Below, piece after piece: positions 20,713 through 28,711 of a stretch of 64,000 bases of DNA. This DNA comes from Pirellulales bacterium. GTDB lineage: Bacteria > Planctomycetota > Planctomycetia > Pirellulales > JACPPG01. Made by a program: the position numbers and the translations under genes. Numbering within the stretch: the stretch's first letter is position 1; each line of letters starts with the position of its first letter. Location of the stretch: the NCBI GenBank assembly GCA_036499395.1, contig DASYDW010000004.1:19012-83011 (forward strand). Direction: 5' to 3'. The notes under the pieces are model-generated. The model was not told where the DNA came from, ran no database searches, and saw only the letters and a list, made by a program, of their open reading frames with translations.

Positions 20713-21777
20713 TTAGGGGCCGTCACCGGCTGCTGGCGTGTAAGGCGGAATCTCGGTCGGGAGCGTTGTCGGTGTGTCCGGCGTCCCGACGAGCGGCAAC
20801 GTGGCTGGCGTGGCTCCGCCTGCAGCATCGTTCGGCCCGTTGACCTGGCGAACCTGCACGGCGCCGCCGACGCGATCGCCGTCCTCGAACTCGACCTCTT
20901 CGACAGCGTCCCCCTTGATCACCACCATCTTCCAAGTGGTTTGCACGGGCGGATCCGGCTCGACGGGTTCCGGTTTCTTCGCCGGTTCAAGCATCTTCAA
21001 GAGGCTCTCGGCAGCAGGAGCGGCCGGCTTTTGCGCGAGCGTATTGTCGCCCCCTTTGAACAGCTCGCTTTGCGTTACTCCGGCGGTCTCGTCTTGCGAT
21101 TCGTCGTCGGCGCTACGCATTACGAGGCGAATCTTGCCCATCTCGTTGGCGAGTGTTACCAGTTCGGCTTGCTGCGGGGTCACCAGCAGCGAGATGGTCT
21201 TGGCCGTGATGGCCTCGGTGCCATTCGCTTCGCGGCTGTAAACGTTGTTGACAGCAAAGACTTTGACGTTGTGCAAGAACGTGTGCGTGCTCGAGCGATT
21301 CCCTTCGGACGCGATCCCGCCATGATCAGTCAGATGCACAAGTGCATCCACTCGATCGCCGGGCAGAATCAGGCCGCTGCCACTGACATCGTCGACTTTG
21401 ACCGACACGACTCGATAGCCCTTGGGGATCAGGTCCGTGGCGCCCGACGCCTGGTCTCCTTTGGCAAATAGCTTGGCTTCGATGATCGGTTCGCCGCCGT
21501 AGAATTTAGTGCGGGCGCGACGTCCCTCGACATCTTCGAGGTGCAACAGGGCGCCTGGTGGCACCTTCATCTTCGGCCATTCTTCGAGCTTCAGCACCTG
21601 CGGCGTCAGGGGATCTCCCAGGCCGATGTCGACGAGAGCAACGAAAATCGGTACGGTTTCTCCGGTATCGGCAGCCTGTTCTACGGGGCGGTTCGCCAGC
21701 ACCTGATTGATGCCAATGGCGGCCACCAGCCCGCAGCCCAAGGCCAGGACCAGAAGTATCAACGATTTCGGACGCAT
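20713..21777 (-). CDS. cpaB: Flp pilus assembly protein CpaB (RcpC)
   Basis: A 354-aa protein with an N-terminal membrane anchor (LILLVLALGCGLVAAIGINQVLA), a SAF/AFP-III-like domain (IFVALVDIGLGDPLTPQVLKLEEWP, GEPIIEAKLF) and the RcpC/CpaB region (GYRVVSVKVDDVSGSGLILPGDRVDALVHL, KTISLLVTPQQAELVTLANEMGKIRLVMR). The C-terminal ~110 residues are Pro/Thr-rich. A GGGGGA site sits just before the ATG. It is a periplasmic assembly factor working with the secretin; 164 bases with a GC hairpin (20664-20685) separate it from cpaC. Confidence 0.93.
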   Translation of the reverse strand: MRPKSLILLVLALGCGLVAAIGINQVLANRPVEQAADTGETVPIFVALVDIGLGDPLTPQVLKLEEWPKMKVPPGALLHLEDVEGRRARTKFYGGEPIIEAKLFAKGDQASGATDLIPKGYRVVSVKVDDVSGSGLILPGDRVDALVHLTDHGGIASEGNRSSTHTFLHNVKVFAVNNVYSREANGTEAITAKTISLLVTPQQAELVTLANEMGKIRLVMRSADDESQDETAGVTQSELFKGGDNTLAQKPAAPAAESLLKMLEPAKKPEPVEPDPPVQTTWKMVVIKGDAVEEVEFEDGDRVGGAVQVRQVNGPNDAAGGATPATLPLVGTPDTPTTLPTEIPPYTPAAGDGP

Positions 21778-21835
21778 GAATCCCCCAAGCCACTCATGTT
21801 GCCGGCCGCGCGCTCGCTACCGAGGCGCAGCACCA

Positions 21836-22345
21836 TCACTGGATGCCCTCGCGCTGCATAGTTGTGCTAGCGGTCAACGTCGCGCCTTTAAGGAAGATTG
21901 GCGATGGTGACCAGCTCACTTGACTGAAAGGTACGGTAACCTTAACGGTGACCGGTCCGGTATATCCCGCTGCGGTCGGCAGATCCGGCGTGAAGGTGAC
22001 GCTGGTACTCCCCGCAACGACGGCAGCAGTCGTTAGGTAGTTTTTGACGAAAGTCGTGACCGCGCTTTCCGTTGCGCCATCGAGCACGGCTTGGCGCGCT
22101 CCTTCACGCGATGCGGTTGTGAGAATTTGCTGCACCATGACTCCGCGACCGACCTCGATCATGCCCAAAGTGAATGCGAAAAATACAGGGGCCACGATCG
22201 CAAATTCCACGACAGCGGACCCTCGTCGCTTTTTTCGGCATAACCGGCAGAGCTTCTCCAGCTTAAGCCTGCGCGGCGATCGATTTCTCGTTTGACAATC
22301 TGGCTCGCCTAGAAGCAACGCTGGCATTTCTTGGTGGTCGTTCAT
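21836..22345 (-). CDS. tadE: TadE-like pseudopilin
   Basis: A 169-aa protein with a TadE-type prepilin segment: basic residues, then G-S-A-V-V-E-F-A followed by a hydrophobic helix (IVAPVFFAFTLGMIEVG). Cleavage after Gly with Glu at mature position 5 fits processing by the neighbouring prepilin peptidase. The C-terminal ~100 residues form a Thr/Val-rich beta region ending in TTMQREGIQ. The ATG at 22345 overlaps the stop of tadV by ATGA, which fixes this start; the frame stays open to 22975 through tadV, but that part is a shadow. TadE pseudopilins are minor components needed for Flp assembly. No TadF or TadG partner is present. Confidence 0.92.
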   Translation of the reverse strand: MNDHQEMPALLLGEPDCQTRNRSPRRLKLEKLCRLCRKKRRGSAVVEFAIVAPVFFAFTLGMIEVGRGVMVQQILTTASREGARQAVLDGATESAVTTFVKNYLTTAAVVAGSTSVTFTPDLPTAAGYTGPVTVKVTVPFSQVSWSPSPIFLKGATLTASTTMQREGIQ

Positions 22346-22908
22346 AGCAGCATCCCCTCCCACGCAAAGTACATGATCGTGCCGATGGCAATCGGAATTC
22401 CGTACGGCAGAAGCAGCATGCTGCTCTTGCGCTCGGCGGCAATCGTCGACAATTGATTGGGATCGCGGACCGTGAAGATCTCGTTGAAAATCATCCAGAA
22501 TTGCATGTGGTGCTTGCTCCAATCGCGACGGATCAGAACCATCAAGATGGCAATGATCGCACCCACCACGGCCGAGAGGCAGAACGCGTAGAACGTGGTG
22601 CTGGCACCAACCCAGGCGCCGACGCCGGCTAGCAGCTTGACGTCCCCAGCTCCCATGCCGCCGATCGCGTACAACGGCATGAGCAGCGCCAGTCCGGCAG
22701 CCGTTCCGGCCAGGCTCCAGCCCAGACCTTCCCAACCGAAGAACACGGTGCTGTAGATCCAGCCGGCCATGATCATGGGGAAGGTCAGCCAGTTGGGAAC
22801 TTTCAACATCCAGCCGTCGATAATCGCGGCGGTTACGAGCAAGAAGGTAACGACCCAAATGGGCCAGTTTGCGATGAGGGCAGTTCGCAAAGCTTCCATA
22901 TCCGTCAC
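22342..22908 (-). CDS. tadV: Prepilin peptidase TadV (CpaA), A24 family
   Basis: A 188-aa integral membrane aspartic peptidase of family A24A. The two catalytic aspartates are recognisable: Asp in AIIDGWMLKVPNWLT, and Asp in the G-A-G-D-V-K-L-L motif. There are about five hydrophobic segments. It would cleave the leader of the Flp pilin and of TadE. The ATGA overlap with tadE shows coupled translation. The length is slightly above the short CpaA type and there is no N-terminal methylase domain, as expected for TadV. Confidence 0.94.
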   Translation of the reverse strand: MTDMEALRTALIANWPIWVVTFLLVTAAIIDGWMLKVPNWLTFPMIMAGWIYSTVFFGWEGLGWSLAGTAAGLALLMPLYAIGGMGAGDVKLLAGVGAWVGASTTFYAFCLSAVVGAIIAILMVLIRRDWSKHHMQFWMIFNEIFTVRDPNQLSTIAAERKSSMLLLPYGIPIAIGTIMYFAWEGMLL

Positions 22909-23184
22909 GGCTCAATCTCCGATGTGCGAGAGGGGCGATGTCTTGTTTGCGCGGTTGCCCAGGCGAGCGGTACATGCACCAGTCTGTTGATGCGAACGCC
23001 TGTCCTGTGACAAAAGTGCGCAGAGATCAGTCAATTCAAACTTATGTCAAAAAACGAGTGGTGGGATACGAGACAAGAAACACGTCTCGAAAGAGGGGCG
23101 CGGCGCCCGATCGCCGCATCTGGACCGCGACATCGTCTGGCGACTGCAAGACAAATCCGCCGCGGTCAGCATGAGTCGGCTGTC

Positions 23185-23295
23185 TTAGCCGCGCATGAAG
23201 AACAGCATGTACACCGTGGCCATGACGATGCCAATCAGGGCTGACAGTGCTTCTGCGCCGGCACAAACGTAGTCGAACGGAATGCCAGGATACAT
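23185..23295 (-). CDS. 36-aa membrane microprotein in the Tad locus
   Basis: A short frame, ATG at 23295 to TAA at 23185. The product begins MYPGIPFDYVCAGAEAL and continues into a single hydrophobic helix with methionines (LIGIVMATVYMLFFM) ending in Arg-Gly. It lies downstream of the flp terminator and upstream of tadV, on the same strand as the whole cluster. It is not a pilin: it has no cleavable G-x4-E-F/Y motif. Its compact design (soluble N-terminus, one helix, positive end) resembles small membrane regulators or assembly factors. No strong Shine-Dalgarno is seen, which lowers confidence. Comparison with other planctomycete tad loci would decide. Confidence 0.55.
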   Translation of the reverse strand: MYPGIPFDYVCAGAEALSALIGIVMATVYMLFFMRG

Positions 23296-23342
23296 GGCGA
23301 TGTCTCGGAACGGTTTCGAAGGTCCCTAGGAAAACCTTAGGT

Positions 23343-23386
23343 CAAAAAAGAACCCCTGGAATTCGCGGAGGGCGAATTCCAGGGGT
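23343..23386 (-). terminator. Intrinsic terminator downstream of flp
   Basis: A perfect 15-bp stem: 23352-23366 pairs with 23372-23386, loop GGAGG (23367-23371). In leftward reading it is followed by a run of six T (23344-23349 are A on the plus strand). It lies 58 bases after the flp stop, so it likely ends the abundant pilin mRNA and leaves partial read-through into the rest of the tad genes. Confidence 0.92.
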
Positions 23387-23444
23387 GTAGCGTGCAAACA
23401 GGTAATAGACGGTCGTGCGAACGATTGTCCAATACCGCGGTCGA

Positions 23445-23621
23445 TTACGAGCCGAGCTTCGTCGCGACGCTATTGAACGTCGTATTGGCATTCGTGCCGA
23501 TCGATTGAATCGCTGCCAAGCAGACGATCACAATCAATGCGAGCATCACCGCGTATTCCACAGCGGTTGGGCCGTCTTCGGACTTGAGGAAACGTTGTAC
23601 CTTCAATGCGAGCGTCGTCAT
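23445..23621 (-). CDS. flp: Flp-type major pilin
   Basis: A 58-aa Flp/PilA prepilin. The leader of 17 residues (MTTLALKVQRFLKSEDG) ends in Gly17, followed by P-T-A-V-E22-Y23 and a hydrophobic helix (AVMLALIVIVCLAAI), the class IVb G/xxxxEY cleavage signature. A GGAGGA Shine-Dalgarno lies 5 bases before the ATG at 23621; a longer in-frame reading from 23699 is not needed. The C-terminus (GTNANTTFNSVATKLGS) is typical of Flp. It is the structural subunit of the Tad pilus, placed first in the cluster and insulated by a strong terminator. Confidence 0.95.
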   Translation of the reverse strand: MTTLALKVQRFLKSEDGPTAVEYAVMLALIVIVCLAAIQSIGTNANTTFNSVATKLGS

Positions 23622-24213
23622 GGGAATCCTCCGTTCCTGGGGTCGCCCTGGCACGACCACGCGTCGGGCCAAAATTGGGACAGACCGTTTGCAATCCAAG
23701 GGTGGTTAGTTTTTGCACGCTGGTTGATTGCGATCGAACGCGAGTTCAAATACGGTTCGATCGAAATCTCAACGCGACGCGATGATCCATCGTCGAAAGC
23801 CGTCGTGCCCCTCGGCACAAAGGATTGCGGATAATGGACCGTGCTGCGCTCCTTCCGGTCAGTGCAGAATCATTCTTTTTCGGATGAGTATCCATTCAGA
23901 TGGGAACGCAGGAATGATCGCGATGTCATTCCGCGGACGGGCTTCCGGCTTACGCTTTCGTCCCGTGCATTGGAAACCTAGTTTGCGTTTTCAGGAAGTC
24001 AAATAAAGCGATTTGAGCAGGGAGTAACGGTTTCAACGTCACCAACTCCCGGCTAACGCATCCTCGCGCGATCTTTTGGCGTGTGGCGGTCGAGTTTCTG
24101 CGTAAAGGGCTAGTGCTAAATCCTCCGCCGCAGGGCCTGCGACGTAGGCTTGCGCGCCGCTCCAAATGATGGGTGTACGTGCCCTGCCCTTTTGCTTCCC
24201 TCACTTGGCTTTA
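23622..24213. other. Intergenic region upstream of flp and the DUF362 pair
   Basis: 592 bases between the divergent flp pilin and the toroid-protein gene. Short frames here have unconvincing composition. The region must carry the flp promoter (leftward) and that of the toroid/DUF362 pair (rightward), but I could not pick a promoter with confidence. A -24/-12 sigma-54 pattern was looked for upstream of flp and not found. Confidence 0.4.
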
Positions 24214-25140
24214 ATGAAATCCGTCGATCGTGCTCTCGATTTCCTGGAATGCCAGACCGACTGGCGCTATAGCGCCCGGACAACGCCGGCCGCCGAGCCG
24301 ACAGCCTGGGCTGCTTTGGCATTAGCTGCGTACGGTCGTCACGAAGCCGCAGCACGCGCGCGGGTCTGGCTCCTGGATCTGCAGAACACGAACGGTAGCG
24401 TCGGAATTCGAAAAGATGAGCCAGCGCCCTGTTGGCCAACAGGACTGGCTGTACTGGCGTGGAAACTGACCGGCGCTGTCTCTGCCACAAATATCAAGTC
24501 GATCGGCACAGCGCCGTCGAACGCGCCGAGTTGGGCCGAGCAGGAAGGGAGTCGACGCGCCGTCGAATGGCTGCTGACGATCGCCGGCGAAACTTCTGCG
24601 AACGCGCAATACACGGGGCACGACACATCGATTGCCGGCTGGCCCTGGGTCGTGGGCACGCATTCTTGGGTCGAGCCATCGGCGCTCGCGCTCTTGGCGC
24701 TCCGCGCGGCCGGACTCGCAGAACATCCGCGCGCGCGGGACGCCGCGCGATTGCTTTACGATCGGTTGCTTTCCACCGGAGGATGTAATTACGGCAATAC
24801 GATTGTTCTCGGACAGGCTTTGCTGCCGCACGTCGAACCGACGGGACTGACATTGTTGGCGCTGGCTGGTCGCCCAGACGCACAAGGGCGAATCGCCGCG
24901 TCGATCGCCTACTTGCAAGGAACCTTGGGACCCGAGACCACTCCGGCATCGCTGGCCTACGGCCTGCTGGGCTTGGCTGCGCAGAGAACGACTCTGGCGC
25001 AATCCGACGAGTGGCTGTCGGCCTGCGTCGAAGGTTCATATCGCCGCGGGGCTTCACTCGAGCTCGCGCTGCTCGCACTTGCGGCGATGGGCAGTGATTG
25101 CCCGTTAGTCGCCTTTTCAACAAATCATCAGGCCGCGTGA
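24214..25140 (+). CDS. Prenyltransferase/squalene-oxidase-repeat (alpha/alpha toroid) protein
   Basis: A 308-aa protein made of repeated helical units with alanine/leucine-rich cores (PTAWAALALAAYG, CWPTGLAVLAWKL, PSALALLALRAAG, EPTGLTLLALAG, SLAYGLLGLAA), characteristic of the terpenoid-cyclase/prenyltransferase alpha/alpha barrel. The catalytic DxDD or DCTAE motifs of squalene-hopene cyclases are absent and the protein is less than half their length, so a cyclase activity is not supported; protein or lipid binding is more likely. The start at 24214 was chosen over 24166 because the intervening 16 residues look non-coding; neither has a clear Shine-Dalgarno. It ends 14 bases before the DUF362 gene, with which it forms a pair. 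Confidence 0.8.
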   Translation: MKSVDRALDFLECQTDWRYSARTTPAAEPTAWAALALAAYGRHEAAARARVWLLDLQNTNGSVGIRKDEPAPCWPTGLAVLAWKLTGAVSATNIKSIGTAPSNAPSWAEQEGSRRAVEWLLTIAGETSANAQYTGHDTSIAGWPWVVGTHSWVEPSALALLALRAAGLAEHPRARDAARLLYDRLLSTGGCNYGNTIVLGQALLPHVEPTGLTLLALAGRPDAQGRIAASIAYLQGTLGPETTPASLAYGLLGLAAQRTTLAQSDEWLSACVEGSYRRGASLELALLALAAMGSDCPLVAFSTNHQAA

Positions 25141-25154
25141 TTCGACAGACGAAG

Positions 25155-26201
25155 ATGGACTCGACTGACAAGATCGACTGCGATAAGCATTTCAACGGGC
25201 AAGCACCGCGGCTGGACCGTCGCGCCCTGCTGGTAGGGGCGGGCGTGGCCACGGCCGGCGTCATCGCTTATCCGCTCGTGCGAAGCGCGTTGACCAAGCC
25301 GCAACCGGTCTTTCTAGCCAGACACCAGACGTACGATGGCCCTTTGGCCCGCACGATTACCGACGGTTTGTTGGCCGCCGGACTGGAGCCGACATCGTTG
25401 CAAGGTCGCCGCGTACTGCTGAAACCGAACCTGGTTGAACCGTCGCGCGCTCGACCGCACATGACAACGCATCCCGCGATGGTGATCGCGGCCGCTGAAG
25501 TATTTCGCCGCTGGGGGGCCGAGGTCGTGGTGGGCGAGGCGCCGGGGCATGTTCGCGACTCCCAAATGGCGTTATTCGAATCGGGGGTGGGACCGGCGAT
25601 CGATTCGGAACAGATCGAGTTTGCCGACCTCAATTACGATGACATTACGACGGTCGCCAATCGTGGCCGTGCGTCGAAGCTGGCCACGTTCTCGTTTCCT
25701 AGCACCGTCGCCGAGGCCGATTTAATCGTTTCCATGCCCAAGCTGAAAACGCACCATTGGGTAGGGATGACCGCTGCGATGAAGAACATGTACGGCGTGC
25801 TGCCGGGGATCGCCTACGGCTGGCCCAAAAACGTGCTGCACCATGCCGGCATTCCGCAAACCGTGTTTGACATCAATGCGTCGTTACCACGAACGATCGC
25901 GATCGTCGACGGCATCGAGTGCATGGAAGGGGACGGGCCGATCTTGGGAAGCATGAAACGGCTGGGCCTGATCGCCGTGGGACTGAATCCGACCGCGGTT
26001 GACGCCACTTGCGCGCGGATTATCGGACTCGAGCCGCGGCGGATCAGCTACTTGAAGTTAGCAAGTCGACTCGGACCGCTCGACGTCGCGCATATTCCGC
26101 AGCGCGGAGAATCGTGGGAAAGTGTAGCGTCGCCATTTACGATCCTTGACGTGCCCCATCTGCAAGAGCTGCGCGCGAATCGTGGCGTGCTCGTTTCGTG
26201 A
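25155..26201 (+). CDS. DUF362 protein with Tat-like leader
   Basis: A 348-aa DUF362 protein. Residues about 20-45 hold an arginine pair and hydrophobic core (DRRALLVGAGVATAGVIAYPLV), a Tat-like leader or anchor. Family blocks are VLLKPNLVEP, a TTHPAMVIAAAEVF segment, VSMPKLKTHHWVGMTAAMKNMYGVLPG and NPTAVDATCARIIGL. DUF362 proteins frequently carry ferredoxin-type cysteine clusters; none is present here. The function of the family is not established. The ATG at 25155 is preferred over a TTG at 25098 that would overlap the preceding gene. It ends 4 bases from the convergent dehydrogenase gene. Confidence 0.88.
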   Translation: MDSTDKIDCDKHFNGQAPRLDRRALLVGAGVATAGVIAYPLVRSALTKPQPVFLARHQTYDGPLARTITDGLLAAGLEPTSLQGRRVLLKPNLVEPSRARPHMTTHPAMVIAAAEVFRRWGAEVVVGEAPGHVRDSQMALFESGVGPAIDSEQIEFADLNYDDITTVANRGRASKLATFSFPSTVAEADLIVSMPKLKTHHWVGMTAAMKNMYGVLPGIAYGWPKNVLHHAGIPQTVFDINASLPRTIAIVDGIECMEGDGPILGSMKRLGLIAVGLNPTAVDATCARIIGLEPRRISYLKLASRLGPLDVAHIPQRGESWESVASPFTILDVPHLQELRANRGVLVS

Positions 26202-26205
26202 CGCA

Positions 26206-27789
26206 CTATGCTTTGACGTCGCTTTGCGTCCAGGCGCCGTCGACAAGCCGCCACGGTTGGCCCGCGGGATTCTTGTCCTGCAGCAATTCGGGCAATCGGG
26301 CCGGACGGACGCCATCGTAGCAGGCCAACATGGCAAAACGCCGCAACGAGGCGGGGATCCCCACGGCGGTAAAGCCTGGATGTCCCGTCGCGGGATATGG
26401 ACCGCCGTGGTTCATGCCCGAACTGACGGCGACGCCGGTCGGCATTTTGTCATTTAACAGCCGTCCGACGCGCGGCCGGAGATGGTCGATTAAATCTGCA
26501 TATAAAGCGTCGTCGCTGCCGCGCGTATCTGAGTAAACGCAACCGGTGAGGTTGCCTTCGAGATGGTCGAGCACGGCGGCCGCCTGGCGAGCATTCTGCG
26601 CGACAACCACGAGCGACGCATTTCCAAACGCTTCGGTCTGCAGTTTTTCCGGCGCGGCGAGAAACTGCTCGCCGGAAACCCTGAGTAATGTGTTCGCGAA
26701 ACGATATCCGCCGGTGGAGTCGGCGACGCCGCCGACCAGCAGGTCCGCTCCGGCGCTAGCCAACTCACGCACGCTGGTGGCCAGATTCCGCGCCACCGAC
26801 GCTGACAAAAGCGTCCCGGCGGGGGCAGCGCCGAACCGTCGTGCTACATTCGCGATGAATTCTTCGGTGGCAGGGCCGCCCAGAAGTACGACGAGTCCTG
26901 GGTTGGTGCAAAACTGCCCGGTACCCATTAAGCAGCTTGAGGCGAACTCCTCTGCGATTTTATCGCCGCGCTCGGACAGTGCCCCGCTGAGAACGAGCAC
27001 GGGGTTGACGCTCGATAGTTCGAGATAGATAGGCTTGCCGGCCGCGTCGGCCGCGCGCTTGAGTGCCAATCCCGCCGACCGGCTGCCTGTATAGCCTGTT
27101 GCTCCGAGCCGGGGATCAGCCACCAGTCGTTCGCCGTCAGCGTGGCTCGTGCGATACAGCAATTGCACCGTTGCCGGGTGGAGCTCGGTTTCCGTGACGG
27201 CCGCAAAGGCTTCTTCGGCCAACAGCCGGGTTGTGCCCGGATGCGAGGTATTCGCCTTGGCGATCACGGGATTGCCAGTGGCAATGGCCGCGGCGAAATC
27301 TCCCCCCGCCACGCTGTTGAAGGCGAACGGAAAATTGTTGGGGCCAAAGACCGCGACAGGCCCGAGCGGCATATAACAGGAGCGGATGTTCAGCTTCGTA
27401 TCGATCGTGGGCAGCGCCCAGGAACCTTCACGCGCCGCCGCCGCGGCTTGGCGCAGTTGGTTCGTGGTGCGCGGCAGTTCGACGTCCGCCAGGCGGGGTT
27501 TTTGTGGGAGAGCCGTTTCCGAATGTGCCATTTCGACGAGTTCAGCAGCACGTGCTTCGATTCGTTCAGCAAAACGGTCGAGGAACACGGCCAGCCGTTC
27601 CACCGGCAGCGAACGCAGCGAACGGGCCGCGTCGACGGCTGCCGCGAGGGCCGCGTCACAATCGTGCCATGTGCTGACAGGGTACACGTCGGAAAGTGGT
27701 TTGGCGGTGGTGGGATTGTCAGCCTGGAATGTTGATGCGGCGTTTGCCGGTTGCCATTCTCCGGCAATAAGAATCGATTGCGGGCCCAT
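26206..27789 (-). CDS. Aldehyde dehydrogenase, ketoglutarate-semialdehyde type
   Basis: A 527-aa aldehyde dehydrogenase of the 2,5-dioxovalerate (alpha-ketoglutaric semialdehyde) dehydrogenase subgroup. Visible are the Rossmann NFPFAFNSVAGGDFAAAIATGNPVIAKANTSHPGT region split by the cofactor site, the catalytic Glu in E-L-S-S-V-N-P and the catalytic Cys in G-Q-F-C-T-N-P-G, plus the C-terminal GPYPATGHPGFTAVG segment typical of this subgroup. It would oxidise 2,5-dioxopentanoate to 2-oxoglutarate, the last step of oxidative pentose, glucarate or hydroxyproline degradation. No other gene of these pathways is adjacent, so the pathway is not certain. Cytoplasmic. Confidence 0.92.
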   Translation of the reverse strand: MGPQSILIAGEWQPANAASTFQADNPTTAKPLSDVYPVSTWHDCDAALAAAVDAARSLRSLPVERLAVFLDRFAERIEARAAELVEMAHSETALPQKPRLADVELPRTTNQLRQAAAAAREGSWALPTIDTKLNIRSCYMPLGPVAVFGPNNFPFAFNSVAGGDFAAAIATGNPVIAKANTSHPGTTRLLAEEAFAAVTETELHPATVQLLYRTSHADGERLVADPRLGATGYTGSRSAGLALKRAADAAGKPIYLELSSVNPVLVLSGALSERGDKIAEEFASSCLMGTGQFCTNPGLVVLLGGPATEEFIANVARRFGAAPAGTLLSASVARNLATSVRELASAGADLLVGGVADSTGGYRFANTLLRVSGEQFLAAPEKLQTEAFGNASLVVVAQNARQAAAVLDHLEGNLTGCVYSDTRGSDDALYADLIDHLRPRVGRLLNDKMPTGVAVSSGMNHGGPYPATGHPGFTAVGIPASLRRFAMLACYDGVRPARLPELLQDKNPAGQPWRLVDGAWTQSDVKA

Positions 27790-28021
27790 GAATCGAGGGA
27801 CTCCGTCGAGGCACGAAAAGATGATTTAAACGTCCTATACTGTAGTATCCGCGACATCCTACCATATAGGGCTTGTGATCGCAGGCACCCGAGGCTGTGG
27901 TGTCGTGCGCGGGTGGCCTGAGTTCACCAACCGCCTGATTCGTTTGACGTCGAGCTGCTCCATGACCCGCTCGACAAACCGCGCGGACTTTGCGATCGTC
28001 TGAGAATTCGACATCGTCGCC

Positions 28022-28711
28022 ATGCTGCATCGCAACACACAATCCGCTGTTTCTAGCGCCGACGGGAAAGCCGCCGGCTGGAGCGAAAACGTCGACCTGC
28101 AGACGCAGGCTACGCGGACGTTTTTGGCGGCGCTCGCGCGCCTGATCAGCGGGGCAAGCGTGCGCTGGATCGATTGTCAGCCTGATACATGCCAGCGCGT
28201 TTACTTTGCCAATCACACCAGCCACCTGGATGTGTTGGTGTTGTGGGCCTCGTTGCCTCGCCGCGTGCGCAACCTGACCCGGCCGGTCGCGGCCAAGGAT
28301 TATTGGGAAAAGGGCTTTGTGCGCCGCTGGATCGCAATGAAGGTCTTCGACGCGCTGTTGATCGACCGCAAGGAAATCAAAGTCCACCAAAGCCCGGTCG
28401 ACCTGATGCTGAAAAGCATGGGAGATCGCTATTCACTGATCGTGTTTCCCGAAGGACATCGCAACACGGGCTCGGACCTCGACGAATTCAAAAGCGGATT
28501 GTACTACCTGGCCAAGAAACGGCCGGACCTGGAATTGGTGCCGGTGCATATCGACAACGTGAATCGCGTGTTGCCGCGCGGAGAGTTTCTGCCCGTCCCC
28601 TTGTTGAGCTGTATCACTTTCGGCCCTCCGATGTGGCTGGAAAACCAGGAGCCGAAGGTGGAATTTCTCCGCCGCGCCCGCAACGCCGTACGCCGCTTGA
28701 AGGACCTATGA
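28022..28711 (+). CDS. Lysophospholipid (1-acyl-glycerol-3-phosphate) acyltransferase
   Basis: A 229-aa PlsC-type acyltransferase. The catalytic H-x4-D motif is N-H-T-S-H-L-D near residues 67-72; the phosphate-binding FPEGHRN motif follows at about 142-148. It would make phosphatidic acid, the substrate of the CDP-diglyceride synthase encoded immediately downstream; the two genes overlap by ATGA. A membrane helix is not obvious, unlike classical PlsC. The start at 28022 is the first ATG and no strong Shine-Dalgarno is evident. Confidence 0.9.
   Translation: MLHRNTQSAVSSADGKAAGWSENVDLQTQATRTFLAALARLISGASVRWIDCQPDTCQRVYFANHTSHLDVLVLWASLPRRVRNLTRPVAAKDYWEKGFVRRWIAMKVFDALLIDRKEIKVHQSPVDLMLKSMGDRYSLIVFPEGHRNTGSDLDEFKSGLYYLAKKRPDLELVPVHIDNVNRVLPRGEFLPVPLLSCITFGPPMWLENQEPKVEFLRRARNAVRRLKDL

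Noticed and set aside
22346..22975. Upstream extension of tadE
   Set aside because: Runs through tadV in another frame; the ATGA overlap at 22342-22345 marks the real start.
23745..23790. tRNA-like T-arm (GTTCAAAT)
   Set aside because: No matching T-stem, anticodon or acceptor stem around it.
24214..25140. Squalene-hopene cyclase
   Set aside because: Toroid repeats are present but the catalytic DxDD motif is missing and the length is under half.
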